The notes: generated by a model not told the origin, from the sequence alone. DNA of 64,000 bases from a beta proteobacterium MWH-UniP1 (GCA_036362785.1 CP143625.1:1-64000); one strand, 5' to 3'; shown: positions 29,447 to 40,152, counted from the stretch's first letter. Numbers and translations are program-made.

Positions 29447-30889
29447 TTACATGTAATACGCTTTCTCCCCGTGGGAGGTCACGTCTAATCCTTCACGTTC
29501 TTCATCCTCGGGCACGCGCAGGCCAACCACCATCTTCACAATCAGCAGCGCAATCACTGAGACCACTGCGGACAGGATGACGGTAGTGACCACGGCCTCA
29601 GCCTGAATCAGCACCTGGGCTCCGATGGAGTAGTTGTCCCCAACTTTGTTGGCCACATAGTCATAGATGCCCATGCCACCCAGCCAAGGCGCTGCAAATA
29701 CACCCGTCAGGATTGCTCCCACAATGCCGCCCACACCGTGGACGCCAAAAACATCTAGCGCGTCGTCGGCTTTGAGCAGTTTTTTCAGCCCAGTCACCCC
29801 CCAGAGGCAAACAAATCCGGACACCAGACCGATCACCAAGGCGCCGATCAATCCGACAAAGCCTGCTGCAGGGGTAATAGCGACCAGTCCAGCGACCGCG
29901 CCAGATGCGGCACCCAGCATGGACGGCTTACCCTTTAAGACCCACTCCCCAATCGTCCAGGCCATAACTGCCGTAGCGGTCGCAAACAGAGTGTTGGTGA
30001 TCGCCAGCATTGCCGTACCGGTTGCTTCCAAGTTAGAGCCACCGTTAAAGCCAAACCAGCCCACCCACAGCATTGCAGCACCGACCATGGTTAGCGTCAG
30101 AGAGTGAGGTGCCATGGACTCTTTGCCGTAGCCAACCCGTTTGCCCACCATGTAGGCGGCGACCAGGCCCGCAACACCTGCGTTGATATGAACCACGGTG
30201 CCACCAGCGAAATCGAGCGCGCCTTTTGCCCAGAGTGCACCTGCAGCAGCAACCACGGCCTCGAGTGACTTGGCATCAGTAATTGCATCTGGACCATCCC
30301 AATACCAGACCATGTGTGCAGTCGGAATGTAGGCAAAGGTGAACCATAGGATCAGGAACAGCAGGACCGCGGAGAACTTCATGCGCTCTGCCGTCGCTCC
30401 CACAATCAGTGCACAAGTAAGGGCAGCAAATGTGCCCTGGAAAGCCACGAAGATCAGCTCGGGGATGACCACGCCCTTGCTAAATGTTGCAGCGATGGAA
30501 TCAGGTGTAATGCCAGTCAAGAAGATCTTATCGAATCCACCGATATACGGGCTACCACCGGTAAAGGCCAGCGAGTAGCCATAAATTGCCCACAACATAA
30601 AAATCATGGATGCACCGACCATGACTTGCATGAGTACCGACAACATATTCTTGGTTCGCACCAGTCCGCCATAAAAGAGGGCAAGCCCCGGAATAATCAT
30701 TGAAAAAACCAAGATCGTTGACAGCATCATGTAAGCCGAGTCACCTTTGTTTGGTACGGGAGCTGCTGGCGGCGTTGCGGCCGCAGCAGGGGGGTCAGCA
30801 GCGAAAGCGAGCGATGCCAAGCCTGCGGTGCCGACTGCCGCCAAAATAGTCGGCGCGTATTTCGCGAGAGTAGAAGTGAAAGTTTTCAT
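29447..30889 (-). CDS. amtB: ammonium transporter
   Basis: AmtB is the inner-membrane ammonium channel blocked by P-II protein. The 480-residue product starts MKTFTSTLAKYAPTILAAVG, with a signal peptide (to about 30), an Ala/Pro-rich spacer and about 11 membrane helices. The pore twin histidines are H234 (TVVHINAGVAGL) and H384 (FGVHGVGG). An upstream in-frame start adds 38 residues without hydrophobic character that overlap the glnK end region, so I reject it. GAGG before the ATG is the ribosome binding site. glnK lies 31 bases upstream, the standard pairing. Confidence 0.96.
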   Translation of the reverse strand: MKTFTSTLAKYAPTILAAVGTAGLASLAFAADPPAAAATPPAAPVPNKGDSAYMMLSTILVFSMIIPGLALFYGGLVRTKNMLSVLMQVMVGASMIFMLWAIYGYSLAFTGGSPYIGGFDKIFLTGITPDSIAATFSKGVVIPELIFVAFQGTFAALTCALIVGATAERMKFSAVLLFLILWFTFAYIPTAHMVWYWDGPDAITDAKSLEAVVAAAGALWAKGALDFAGGTVVHINAGVAGLVAAYMVGKRVGYGKESMAPHSLTLTMVGAAMLWVGWFGFNGGSNLEATGTAMLAITNTLFATATAVMAWTIGEWVLKGKPSMLGAASGAVAGLVAITPAAGFVGLIGALVIGLVSGFVCLWGVTGLKKLLKADDALDVFGVHGVGGIVGAILTGVFAAPWLGGMGIYDYVANKVGDNYSIGAQVLIQAEAVVTTVILSAVVSVIALLIVKMVVGLRVPEDEEREGLDVTSHGEKAYYM

Positions 30890-30920
30890 AAATGCCTCGT
30901 TCAAAAAGTGGTCAACACCA

Positions 30921-31319
<399 letters not shown>

Positions 31320-31331
31320 TTAATGCTCGGA

Positions 31332-32129
31332 TTAGAAAGCTTTGGTGATTGAAATTGCTGCGCCGGAGTCGTAAAGCTTTTTCGACCGATTGTCAGTTGA
31401 TGTGTACCAAGCTTTTGTATCGGCACTCATGCTTGACGTGTTGTAAGCCGTTAACCCGATTACCCATCCCTCTAAGTCATAGGCAACTCCAATCGAGTAG
31501 TCGGTAAAATCTTTGGTTCCCGCGGTTTTATTAGCTAAGTCTGTTAAACCAACATGCGCCTTTAGCATGAGCTTTGAAGCAATCTCTCTAGAGAAACTTA
31601 AGTCGTAGTACATCGTGCCCTTGGCATCCGTAGTGAGAGATATGTCTGCCGGAGTTTTACCAAGACCAAAGTATTGATCACCAAGGGTTCGTGAGACTTT
31701 CAGTGAGATCGGCCCGTAACCTGCGCCGATATAGGCCTCTCTGGTGTTGAAGACGTTTTTTGATTCGGTATCGCTTTTTCGTGCGCCAGGGTAGTAGTAA
31801 TAGATAGCGCCGAGGTCAAAGCTAATACCCATGGCTTCAAACTTGTATCCGCCATAAAGGTCTTGCTCAATTCCAGCCGAGTCATTTGCTGCCCACTCTG
31901 AAACCGAGGAGTTCCAGTTACCTAGGTAGAGCCCTGACTTGTGGGCAAAGTCGATACCACCCTGAATAGCTGGTTTTTTGTTGGATTGGGAGATGCCGCG
32001 GAACCGGTAGTCCGACGTCAGACCGAAATTTCCACTAATTGTGTAATCAGGTTCCGGCGCTTTTTTATCTTGTGCCAATGCGGGTGCGGTCAGGGCGGCC
32101 AGTGAAAGTGCAACCAAGGTCTTTTTCAT
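31332..32129 (-). CDS. TorF-family (TIGR02001) outer membrane porin
   Basis: The 265-residue protein has a signal peptide cleaved after APALA (about 19), alternating beta-barrel-type strands (GNFGLTSDYRFRGISQSNKK is the family signature) and a C-terminal Phe typical of outer membrane proteins assembled by BAM. It fits the TIGR02001/Gcw_chp putative porin family. It is the first gene of the porin-glnK-amtB cluster with an AAGGAG ribosome binding site, so it may let ammonium or another nitrogen source through the outer membrane. The true substrate is unknown. Confidence 0.85.
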   Translation of the reverse strand: MKKTLVALSLAALTAPALAQDKKAPEPDYTISGNFGLTSDYRFRGISQSNKKPAIQGGIDFAHKSGLYLGNWNSSVSEWAANDSAGIEQDLYGGYKFEAMGISFDLGAIYYYYPGARKSDTESKNVFNTREAYIGAGYGPISLKVSRTLGDQYFGLGKTPADISLTTDAKGTMYYDLSFSREIASKLMLKAHVGLTDLANKTAGTKDFTDYSIGVAYDLEGWVIGLTAYNTSSMSADTKAWYTSTDNRSKKLYDSGAAISITKAF

Positions 32130-32179
32130 GGGAATGCTCCTTGTAGGGGTTCGATCTAAAGTGATCGCAAGAAGACAAA

Positions 32180-32194
32180 GCGAAAGTCGTGCCA
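32180..32194 (-). promoter_or_regulatory. sigma-54 promoter of porin-glnK-amtB
   Basis: On the minus strand TGGCAC-GACTT-TCGC matches the -24/-12 consensus TGGCAC-N5-TTGC with one mismatch, and the GG and GC pairs have the required 10-base spacing. The predicted transcription start is about 32169, giving a 40-base leader with the AAGGAG site near its end. The nitrogen genes behind it make the assignment convincing. Confidence 0.85.
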
Positions 32195-32279
32195 GGTCCT
32201 TTGGCGTCCGTCTGGCGGACCGGTGGGATGTCTTTTGGGTCTAGTGGCCAGGGTCTGCTGGCCGAAGGGCTGTCGATTC

Positions 32280-32305
32280 GCACTAAAAAAGTGCGCTTTA
32301 CGCAC
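32280..32305. promoter_or_regulatory. NtrC-type enhancer site
   Basis: CGCACTAAAAAAGTGCG contains GCAC-N7-GTGC (32280-32294), the same half-site layout as E. coli NtrC sites. An overlapping second dyad GTGCG-CTTTA-CGCAC (32291-32305) follows. The first dyad is centred about 118 bases upstream of the predicted sigma-54 start, a normal distance for an NtrC enhancer. It also lies about 80 bases before ubiK on the other strand. Confidence 0.75.
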
Positions 32306-32370
32306 CGAATTGAGCCGGAATCGCTATCCTCTCTTCCAGTCCTATCAAGAGGCGTGCTAAATTTGGACTC

Positions 32371-32637
32371 ATGAATAAACCCCCATTCCCTTCTTTTCCG
32401 CCCCTTCCCAAGGCGTTTGCTGATTTACAAGACAAAGTCACTGAGTTGATGAAGTCCTCTCCGGCTGCAGATGTAGAAAAGCACATGAAGGGTGCCTTGG
32501 CTTCTGCTCTAAATCGGATGGACGTGGTGACACGGGAAGACTTCGATATTCAGCAACAGATGCTGTCTCGTGCCTTGGAAAAGCTCTCTGTGTTGGAAAA
32601 GCGTGTTGCTGAGCTTGAAGCCAATAAAAAGGCCTAA
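32371..32637 (+). CDS. ubiK: ubiquinone biosynthesis accessory factor UbiK
   Basis: UbiK (YqiC, BMFP family) assists aerobic ubiquinone synthesis together with UbiJ. The 88-residue protein has a Pro-rich start and a C-terminal coiled coil (about 50-85, MLSRALEKLSVLEKRVAELE), the family pattern. It diverges from the porin operon and is followed by comM after 48 bases. Confidence 0.88.
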   Translation: MNKPPFPSFPPLPKAFADLQDKVTELMKSSPAADVEKHMKGALASALNRMDVVTREDFDIQQQMLSRALEKLSVLEKRVAELEANKKA

Positions 32638-32685
32638 CCCCTTCGGTCGATAGCGGTTTTTGCTTGCCCCGGGAACAATCCCCGG

Positions 32686-34230
32686 GTGTCATTAGCAATT
32701 GTTCATTCTCGAGCCATTTCAGGCCTGACTGCCTTGCCCGTTCGGGTCGAAGCAGATTTGGCCAACGGCCTGCCCCAGTTCTCGGTTGTTGGGCTGCCCG
32801 ATGCGGCAGTCCGAGAGGCCCGAGATCGCGTCCGTGCTGCGATCGTTAATTCTGGCTTCGATTTTCCCCAGCGTCGTGTCACGGTGAACCTAGCGCCGGC
32901 CGACCTGCCGAAAGACTCTGGCCGTTTCGATTTACCGATTGCCATCGGGATTTTGGCCGCCAGCGGCCAAATCGCTTCAGGCCATTGTGACCAGGCTTTG
33001 CAAGATCACGAGTTTGTTGGCGAACTCTCGTTAACCGGAACCCTTTTGCCTGTTAGGGGTGCTTTCGCGCTTGCCATGGGGGTGATCAATGGCCCCTCTT
33101 TGACAGGCAGCTTAATTCTGCCAAAGGCCAATCAAGAGGAGGCTTCGCTTACTGAATCCAATCGACTGCGTTTTGCTGCAGGCCTGCGGGAAGTGACTGA
33201 TTTTTTACAAAAAAACCACCCGCTAGACGGGCCACTTGAAATTGATCAAGCGTTACTCACGATCTCTGATCGGGATTGGTCGGATATTCGGGGGCAGGAT
33301 TTGGCCAAGCGCGCGGCGCTAATCGCTGCGAGTGGTCAACATAACCTTTTGATGTTTGGTCCACCCGGCGTGGGAAAGTCCATGATTGCATCCCGTATGC
33401 CGGCCGTTTTGCCCGCACTTACAAAAAGTCAGGCCTGTGAGTTGGCGGCGATCAAAAGTCTTGAGTCAACCGTGGATCATCACAACTGGAGAATGCCTCC
33501 GTTTCGATCACCTCATCACAGCACCCCAGCGCGGGCCATTATTGGCGGTGGTCAGCCCATTCGACCTGGCGAAATTTCGCTTGCCCATCACGGTATTTTG
33601 TTTTTAGACGAGCTACCCGAATTTTCTCGTGACGCCTTGGAGAGTCTGCGTGAGCCGCTTGAGACCGGAGAGGTGAGCGTGGCACGGGTCCGTCATCGCG
33701 CCCAATTGCCAGCCAATGTGATGTTGGTGGCTGCCATGAACCCCTGCCCCTGTGGTTATTTTGGTGTGTCGCATGGCAAACGCGTTTGCAAATGCTCGCC
33801 TGACCGTATTGATCGTTACCGCGGGAAGATATCTGGCCCATTGATGGATCGGTTTGATATTGCTATTCAGCTTTGCGCTGTGGATGATCAGACACTCAGA
33901 AAAGCAGCGCGTGTTGATTCGGCGAGCCGTACTTCGGAAATTGCAGCGATCGTCGCTCAGGCCAGAAGCACTCAGATAGATCGACAAGGTAAGCTCAATA
34001 GCCGTCTTTCGGTGCCTGAGATCGAGCGCGTCGCCGTGCTGGATGCAAACTCGGAGCAACTCCTGCAGCAGGCCTCTCGCCAGTGGGGCTGGAGCGCACG
34101 GTCTTGGCACCGTGTGTTACGGGTGGCGCGCACGGTAGCAGATGTCGACTGCAGCCCCAAGATTACTTTCGGCCACGTGAGTCAGGCCATTGAATTACGT
34201 CGGGCTATGGATGCCCATTTGTTGTCTTAG
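32686..34230 (+). CDS. comM: YifB/ComM-type Mg chelatase-like AAA+ ATPase
   Basis: ComM is a hexameric helicase that extends branch migration during natural transformation. The 514-residue protein has the N-terminal ChlI-like domain (VEADLANGLPQFSVVGLPDA, about 20-40), Walker A GPPGVGKS near 226, a Cys cluster in MNPCPCGYFG...CKCSPDRI, and the C-terminal helical lid. It begins at GTG overlapping the end of a small GC-rich dyad (32668-32686). With dprA also present, the window holds two transformation-related genes. The 3' end overlaps the opposing MFS gene by 26 bases. Confidence 0.92.
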   Translation: MSLAIVHSRAISGLTALPVRVEADLANGLPQFSVVGLPDAAVREARDRVRAAIVNSGFDFPQRRVTVNLAPADLPKDSGRFDLPIAIGILAASGQIASGHCDQALQDHEFVGELSLTGTLLPVRGAFALAMGVINGPSLTGSLILPKANQEEASLTESNRLRFAAGLREVTDFLQKNHPLDGPLEIDQALLTISDRDWSDIRGQDLAKRAALIAASGQHNLLMFGPPGVGKSMIASRMPAVLPALTKSQACELAAIKSLESTVDHHNWRMPPFRSPHHSTPARAIIGGGQPIRPGEISLAHHGILFLDELPEFSRDALESLREPLETGEVSVARVRHRAQLPANVMLVAAMNPCPCGYFGVSHGKRVCKCSPDRIDRYRGKISGPLMDRFDIAIQLCAVDDQTLRKAARVDSASRTSEIAAIVAQARSTQIDRQGKLNSRLSVPEIERVAVLDANSEQLLQQASRQWGWSARSWHRVLRVARTVADVDCSPKITFGHVSQAIELRRAMDAHLLS

Positions 34231-35446
34231 GCTTTCTTAATAACCAAAGCAGGGAAAAGGCCTGAGTGGCGATCCACACGACAAACGCGGCCCGAAGACT
34301 GTCGGCACTGCTAAAGCCAAAAGACCCAAACACATCGGCCACGACACCCATGCCCCACTGCACGCTAAAAGCGCCAATAAACACCACGAAATTTAAACTG
34401 GTGTTGGCGCGGCCTGCCATCTGCGGTGGAAATGACAGCGTGGCTTTGGCGTAATTCACGGCAGTAAACCCGGTAGCAAAAACCATCAGGCACCAGCCAA
34501 ACAATGAACTACCCCAGATATTAAAGACGGCTGCGGCGCTGGTGATGAGTAAGACTGCACTGCCGCCAATAATGATGGCGTCTAACGACCAGCCCCATTT
34601 TTTAATTTTGGTTGACAGCATCCAGCTCATTGACAGATGGGCAATGGTAGTGACCACGCCCAGTATCAAGAGTGAGACAGCCGCCTGCGTCGATGTTTGA
34701 CCGTCGACAACGCGAAACCAGGGCCCCATCCACAGGCCTTGCACGGCCATAAAACCACCGTGAATGAAGATTGAAAACGGAATAACGCGACGAATCTCTG
34801 CGTGCGAAAAAATTTCCTTCACCCCAGACAGGGTGTCTTGCCAATAAGGCTTGTGATTGGGGTCTGGTTCCGGCAATTGTGGCAATAACCAAAGCAGTCC
34901 CAGCAGGGATAAAAAGAATAGACCACCGGTCGCCAAAAACACGCCCCGCCATCCGATATGGGGAAGCGCCAGCTCGACGGGTAGTGTCGCGACCAGCGCG
35001 CCAAAGGAGCCCACCACAAGCATGAGCGATGCCAAGGCAGGCTGAAGATCGTCTCGAAAACAAATCCGATAGGCCTTGTAAGACGCCATTAGGCACGCTG
35101 ACACCCCAATGCCAATGAATGCGCGGCCGATCCAGAGGGCCACAAATTCGGTTGCGAAGCTGCTTATCACGCAACCCACCACCGCGAACAGAAGCAACAC
35201 GATTTCTACTGTTTTTGGGCCTTTGCGATCCAGTAAGGCCCCCAGGGGGATTTGCATGGCGGCAAAGGTTAAAAAATAGGCACTTGATAAGAGCCCTAAC
35301 TCAGATGCGGACAGCCCGAGTTCATCAGTCAATGGGCCAGATAGCACCGCGTTGACGGATCGCACGATATACGACAGCAGGTAAGCTGCTGCGAACGGTA
35401 TAAAAACCTGTGCAACTCTGTAAGGGGGTAAGGCGGGTAAGGACAC
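34205..35446 (-). CDS. MFS transporter
   Basis: The 413-residue protein has about 12 membrane segments and the MFS loop motif GALLDRKGPKTVE. It is a different family member from the one at 20.1 kb. Substrate unknown. A putative lipoprotein gene lies 12 bases upstream on the same strand, so the two may be cotranscribed. It converges on comM with 26 bases of overlap. Confidence 0.82.
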   Translation of the reverse strand: MSLPALPPYRVAQVFIPFAAAYLLSYIVRSVNAVLSGPLTDELGLSASELGLLSSAYFLTFAAMQIPLGALLDRKGPKTVEIVLLLFAVVGCVISSFATEFVALWIGRAFIGIGVSACLMASYKAYRICFRDDLQPALASLMLVVGSFGALVATLPVELALPHIGWRGVFLATGGLFFLSLLGLLWLLPQLPEPDPNHKPYWQDTLSGVKEIFSHAEIRRVIPFSIFIHGGFMAVQGLWMGPWFRVVDGQTSTQAAVSLLILGVVTTIAHLSMSWMLSTKIKKWGWSLDAIIIGGSAVLLITSAAAVFNIWGSSLFGWCLMVFATGFTAVNYAKATLSFPPQMAGRANTSLNFVVFIGAFSVQWGMGVVADVFGSFGFSSADSLRAAFVVWIATQAFSLLWLLRKPKTTNGHP

Positions 35447-35458
35447 GAGAGAGATAAC

Positions 35459-36046
35459 TTAGGGCAAAAGAATTAGAGACTTAACAAAGAGTTCCGCGTC
35501 GGCTTCAGACAGGCTGTCGGTTGGGCCAAGGGCGATGATTTCAACGACCTGGGTATTGGCTGGCAAGCTCTGAGATGCAGGCGTGGTTCGGGTCACAGTG
35601 CGCATCCACAGCATGGCCTCTTTGTCATCCCCGCTGGAATTGACGCGCATGGTTCCTTTTGCCCGAAGCTCTTGGATCACTTGGCCGCTGCTTTGAATCG
35701 TTGTGCGCTGAATGGTGTCCGGTCGTGCTGCAATATTGGCCAGCATGGCGGCTTCGAGATGGCCGGCTGTTGATTTTGCCGTGTTAGATATCCAGCCCAC
35801 AGCAAACAAATTCTCGTCAATTTTTGCTGAGCGCAGGGTCAAGGACACCACGGCCTTGCTCTCGGGCAAAGACAATGCGCGGCTAACTTCAACTGGTTTC
35901 GCGGGAAATGTGGCCTGCCATTTGGCCTCTTCATGCCGCAGGTCTCGCCAGTCGTATTTTGGCGCGCAAGCCAGCATAATGAACCCAGTGGCGCTGATCA
36001 AGAGCCAACGCAAATAGAATCTGGTTTTACGCAAGGGGTGAATCAT
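35459..36046 (-). CDS. hypothetical exported protein, possible lipoprotein
   Basis: I do not recognise a named family beyond similar uncharacterised Burkholderiales envelope proteins. The 195-residue product has a basic N-terminus and one hydrophobic stretch ending FIMLAC (about 18-27), which could be a weak lipobox with Cys27. The rest is soluble with no clear motif. It is upstream of the MFS gene (12 bases) and diverges from the DUF1840 gene with 15 bases between start codons. Confidence 0.6.
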   Translation of the reverse strand: MIHPLRKTRFYLRWLLISATGFIMLACAPKYDWRDLRHEEAKWQATFPAKPVEVSRALSLPESKAVVSLTLRSAKIDENLFAVGWISNTAKSTAGHLEAAMLANIAARPDTIQRTTIQSSGQVIQELRAKGTMRVNSSGDDKEAMLWMRTVTRTTPASQSLPANTQVVEIIALGPTDSLSEADAELFVKSLILLP

Positions 36047-36061
36047 GGGGAGCAGTGTAAC

Positions 36062-36394
36062 GTGATCATTGAATTTAAAAGCAAGGCGGCGGGAGCGTTT
36101 TTCATGACTGAACCAGTAATGAAAATGGTGTTTGCCGCGATTGATGTGGAACTCACTCCCAAAGGAATTTTTACCGAGACACAGGTGCCGCTGATTCGTG
36201 AGCGCTTAGCCCAGGCCATTGAGCGTTCTAGGGGTGCTGATCAAGCCCGTATTCATCAGCATGACGATGCAGTTCGCCAAGGAGAAGCGAGCGGCCGCGA
36301 TTTACCCGTGGGGTTATCTCAGCGTGCCTTTCCTCTTTTGGAAATGCTGACTGCGGCTGAAAAAAAGAAAGTGTCGGTGGTCTGGGGCGTTTAA
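36062..36394 (+). CDS. DUF1840 domain protein
   Basis: The 110-residue product starts at GTG with [20 protein letters not shown], the typical opening of DUF1840 proteins (function unknown, common in betaproteobacteria). The open frame runs further upstream, but that extension overlaps the divergent lipoprotein gene and does not match the family. The C-terminal part ([20 protein letters not shown]) is conserved in the family. Its stop overlaps the opposing metH stop by four bases. Confidence 0.78.
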   Translation: MIIEFKSKAAGAFFMTEPVMKMVFAAIDVELTPKGIFTETQVPLIRERLAQAIERSRGADQARIHQHDDAVRQGEASGRDLPVGLSQRAFPLLEMLTAAEKKKVSVVWGV

Positions 36395-39300
36395 AACCCA
36401 AGGACTGGCGCAAGCCGGCTCTTGGCAATGTCGCCGGTCACGCCGGCCCGCTTGGCGTAATCCGCCACCTGGTCGTCACCAATGGTTCCCAGATTGAAGT
36501 AACTCGCGCTCGGGTGCCAGAAATAAAAACCGCTCACCGCCGAAGCAGGGGTCATGGCCAGGTTCTCGGTGAGTCCCATGCCAACTTCTTGTGCGTTGAG
36601 CGCCTTGAATAAATCGGTCTTCACCGTATGATCCGGGCATGACGGGTAGCCCGGCGCCGGCCGAATGCCCTGATATTTTTCAGCGATTAGTTCCGCGTTG
36701 TTCAACTGTTCGTTGGGGGCATAGCCCCAGAACTCGGTTCGAATGCGCTGGTGCAGTCGTTCAGCAAAGGATTCAGCGAGCCGGTCGGCAATCGCCTTTA
36801 CCAAAATGGCGTTGTAATCGTCGCCCTTTGCCTCAAAGTCTTGGGCAAGCTTGTCGGCGCCATCAATACTGACCGCAAAGCAGCCCAGATAGTCTGGGAT
36901 ACCGCTATCGGCAGCAGCAACATAGTCCGCCAGGCTCTTATTAAATTCCCCGGTGGGTTTTTGGGTCTGCTGTCGCAGGCCCACCCAGGTCAGCAGCGGC
37001 TGCTGGTGTGCGTCATCCGCGTAGATCGTAATGTCTTCCGGCGCAGTCCGCTGGGCTGGAAATAGCCCAAAGACACCATTGGCCGTGAGTTTGCGTTGTG
37101 AGACCAGTTTAGCCAGCATGGCCTTGCCATCGGCATAGACCTGACGGGCCTGCTCACCGACGATGTCGTCGTCCAAAATCGCAGGATAAGGACCAGCCAA
37201 ATCCCAAGTCTGGAAAAATGGGGTCCAGTCAATCGTGTCAACCAGCTCATTCAAATCGTAAGACTTCAATACCCGGCGACCGATGGTCTTGGGTTTGGGT
37301 GGCTTAATGGTGCTGAAATCAATCCTCGGTGCGTTGGCCCTGGCCTGCTCCAAACTCAATACCGGTGTGGTGGTCTTGGCGGCGTGACGCTCCCGCAGCT
37401 TTTGATAGTCCCGCATTAAGTCGCCAAGGTAGGCGCCTTTTTGTGCGGGGTCGCTGGTCAATGACTGCGAGACGGGCACCGACCGGCTGGCATCGGGCAC
37501 CCAGATGACGGGGCCAGAATAATTAGGGGCAATTTTTACAGCGGTGTGTACACGCGAAGTGGTGGCGCCACCAATCAGCAGTGGGATCTGTTTGCAACGG
37601 CACCAGTCGTCACGTTCCATCTCTTTGGCAACGTGGGCCATCTCTTCGAGTGACGGTGTAATCAGGCCAGACAAGCCAATAATGTCAGCGTTGTGGTCTT
37701 TGGCGGCCTGAAGAATCTGCTGGGCGGGCACCATCACGCCCAGGTTCACAACTTCAAAGTTATTACATTGCAAGACCACCGACACGATGTTCTTGCCTAT
37801 ATCGTGCACATCGCCTTTTACTGTAGCGATAATGATCTTGCCCTTGGCCTGAGTCGTGCCGGAAGCTTTTTGTTCTTCTTCAATAAAAGGTACCAAGTGG
37901 GCCACGGCCGCCTTCATCACCCGGGCGGATTTGACCACCTGTGGCAAGAACATTTTCCCCTGGGCAAAGAGATCCCCCACCACATTCATGCCCGACATCA
38001 GCGGGCCCTCAATCACTTCAATCGGCCGACCGCCACGGGCTGCAATTTCCTGGCGGGCCTCTTCGGTGTCTTCAACGATGAAGTCGGTTAAGCCATGGAC
38101 CAGGGCATGCTCTAAGCGTTTTTGTACGTCAAAGCCACGCCATTGCAACTTCGTTTCTTCGCGCTTGCCGTCGTTTTTCAGTGAGCCGGCAAAGTCGATC
38201 ATGCGCTCGGTGGCATCAGGCCGGCGATTGAGCACGATATCCTCAACACGCTCACGCAACTCGGGATCGAGATCTTCGTAAACGCCAAGCTGACCAGCAT
38301 TCACAATGCCCATGGTCATGCCAGCTTTCACGGCGTGATACAGAAACACCGTGTGAATCGCTTCACGGGCTGGATCATTGCCACGGAAAGAGAAGCTCAC
38401 ATTGGACACGCCACCTGAAATCTTGGCATGTGGCAGATTGGCCCGAATCCACTTGCAAGATTCGATGAAGTCAATTGCATAGGCATTGTGTTCTTCGATA
38501 CCCGTTGCGATTGCGAAGATATTTGGGTCAAAGATAATGTCTTCTGGCGGAAATCCCACTGACTCCGTTAAGAGTTTATAAGCCCGGCTGCAGATGTCTT
38601 TACGGCGCTCGAGCGTATCGGCCTGACCTTTTTCATCAAAGGCCATGACAATCACGGCCGCACCATACTGGCGGCAGAGTTTGGCCTGGCGCAGAAACTC
38701 TTCTTCGCCCTCTTTCATCGAAATCGAATTCACCACGGCCTTGCCCTGTACACAACGCAGGCCGGCCTCGATCACGGACCATTTCGATGAATCAATCATG
38801 ATCGGCACGCGAGAGATATCAGGCTCCGAGGCAATCAGATTCAAAAACCGCACCATGGCGGCTTCAGAATCCAACATGGCCTCGTCCATGTTGACATCAA
38901 TAATCTGCGCGCCATTTTCAACCTGCTGCCGTGCGACGGCAATCGCCTGTTCAAACTCGCCCGCAAGAATGAGTCGTGCAAATTGTTTCGAGCCGGTGAC
39001 GTTGGTTCGCTCACCCACGTTCACGAAGAAAGATTGCTCATCAATATTGCAGGCTTCAAGGCCCGACAGCCGCAGCTTCGGTGCAATGGTTGGAATGGGC
39101 CGGGGGGGATAGTCGCGAACCGCTTTGGCAATCGCCGCGATGTGGTCGGGCGTGGTGCCGCAGCAGCCCCCTACGATATTGACCCAGTGCTGTTCTGCAA
39201 ATTCTTTTAGAAACCCCGATGTAATCGGCGGCGTTTCGTCAAAGCCGGTCGGCGCCATCGGGTTGGGCAGCCCAGCATTGGGGTAGATACAAATCGCGGT

Positions 39301-40152
39301 GTCCGCGAGCCGGGAAATCTCTTCTACATAGGGCCGCATGAGTGCGGCGCCCAAGGCGCAGTTCAGGCCAATGGTGATGGGCCGTGCGTGCCGCACACTA
39401 TTCCAAAAGGCTTCTACGGTCTGGCCCGACAAAATACGGCCCGAGGCATCGGTGATCGTGCCGGAAATCATCACCGGCCAGCGCATGCCGCGCCGCTCAA
39501 ACACCGTTTCCATAGCGAAGATGGCAGCCTTGGCATTGAGCGTGTCAAAGATCGTTTCCAGTAACAGCAAATCAGCCCCGCCATCCAGCAGGGCCTCGAT
39601 CTGTTCGGCGTAGCTGGCTTTTAGCTGCTCGAAATTAATATTGCGTGCGCCTGGATCGTTCACATCGGGTGAGATCGATGCGGTCCGCGGTGTTGGGCCA
39701 ACGGCGCCGGCAACAAATCGTGGATGGTCTGGCGTTGAAAATTTTGCACAGGCCGCCTTGGCGATTCTGGCGGACTCTAGGTTCATCTCCCGCGCAAGTT
39801 CGGGCAGGTGATAGTCCTCTTGTGCAATGGTGGTTGCACCAAAGGTATTGGTTTCGACGATATCGGCGCCAGCAGTCAGATATTGATCATGAATTTCGGC
39901 AATGACATCGGGCCGTGTCAGCGAGAGCAGCTCATTGTTGCCTTTGACATCAATGCCTTCACTGACGGCTTTGGCAATGGCGGCCTGCACAGCAGGGTCC
40001 AAGTCTTTGGCCTTGGTGCCGCGATATTCGTCTTCCGAGAGCTTGTACTGCTGAATCATGGTGCCGGTGGCACCATCTAATACCAAAATCCGCTTGGCCA
40101 GTTGTTGGCGAAGCGGGGCAAAGGCTGGCGATTCAGGCAGTTGCACTGGCAT
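36391..40152 (-). CDS. metH: cobalamin-dependent methionine synthase
   Basis: MetH methylates homocysteine from methyltetrahydrofolate using B12. The 1253-residue protein has the homocysteine domain with zinc Cys motif [11 protein letters not shown] (near 328), the pterin domain ([18 protein letters not shown]), the B12 cap and Rossmann domain with DVHDIGKNI (His near 782) and the SAM-dependent activation domain ([15 protein letters not shown]). All four modules are in one chain, while some Burkholderiales split the gene in two. I chose the ATG at 40152 over a TTG six codons upstream. Confidence 0.97.
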   Translation of the reverse strand: MPVQLPESPAFAPLRQQLAKRILVLDGATGTMIQQYKLSEDEYRGTKAKDLDPAVQAAIAKAVSEGIDVKGNNELLSLTRPDVIAEIHDQYLTAGADIVETNTFGATTIAQEDYHLPELAREMNLESARIAKAACAKFSTPDHPRFVAGAVGPTPRTASISPDVNDPGARNINFEQLKASYAEQIEALLDGGADLLLLETIFDTLNAKAAIFAMETVFERRGMRWPVMISGTITDASGRILSGQTVEAFWNSVRHARPITIGLNCALGAALMRPYVEEISRLADTAICIYPNAGLPNPMAPTGFDETPPITSGFLKEFAEQHWVNIVGGCCGTTPDHIAAIAKAVRDYPPRPIPTIAPKLRLSGLEACNIDEQSFFVNVGERTNVTGSKQFARLILAGEFEQAIAVARQQVENGAQIIDVNMDEAMLDSEAAMVRFLNLIASEPDISRVPIMIDSSKWSVIEAGLRCVQGKAVVNSISMKEGEEEFLRQAKLCRQYGAAVIVMAFDEKGQADTLERRKDICSRAYKLLTESVGFPPEDIIFDPNIFAIATGIEEHNAYAIDFIESCKWIRANLPHAKISGGVSNVSFSFRGNDPAREAIHTVFLYHAVKAGMTMGIVNAGQLGVYEDLDPELRERVEDIVLNRRPDATERMIDFAGSLKNDGKREETKLQWRGFDVQKRLEHALVHGLTDFIVEDTEEARQEIAARGGRPIEVIEGPLMSGMNVVGDLFAQGKMFLPQVVKSARVMKAAVAHLVPFIEEEQKASGTTQAKGKIIIATVKGDVHDIGKNIVSVVLQCNNFEVVNLGVMVPAQQILQAAKDHNADIIGLSGLITPSLEEMAHVAKEMERDDWCRCKQIPLLIGGATTSRVHTAVKIAPNYSGPVIWVPDASRSVPVSQSLTSDPAQKGAYLGDLMRDYQKLRERHAAKTTTPVLSLEQARANAPRIDFSTIKPPKPKTIGRRVLKSYDLNELVDTIDWTPFFQTWDLAGPYPAILDDDIVGEQARQVYADGKAMLAKLVSQRKLTANGVFGLFPAQRTAPEDITIYADDAHQQPLLTWVGLRQQTQKPTGEFNKSLADYVAAADSGIPDYLGCFAVSIDGADKLAQDFEAKGDDYNAILVKAIADRLAESFAERLHQRIRTEFWGYAPNEQLNNAELIAEKYQGIRPAPGYPSCPDHTVKTDLFKALNAQEVGMGLTENLAMTPASAVSGFYFWHPSASYFNLGTIGDDQVADYAKRAGVTGDIAKSRLAPVLGF

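Noticed and set aside
35933-36061. 43-residue upstream extension of the DUF1840 protein
   Set aside because: It overlaps the divergent lipoprotein gene; GTG at 36062 gives the family start.
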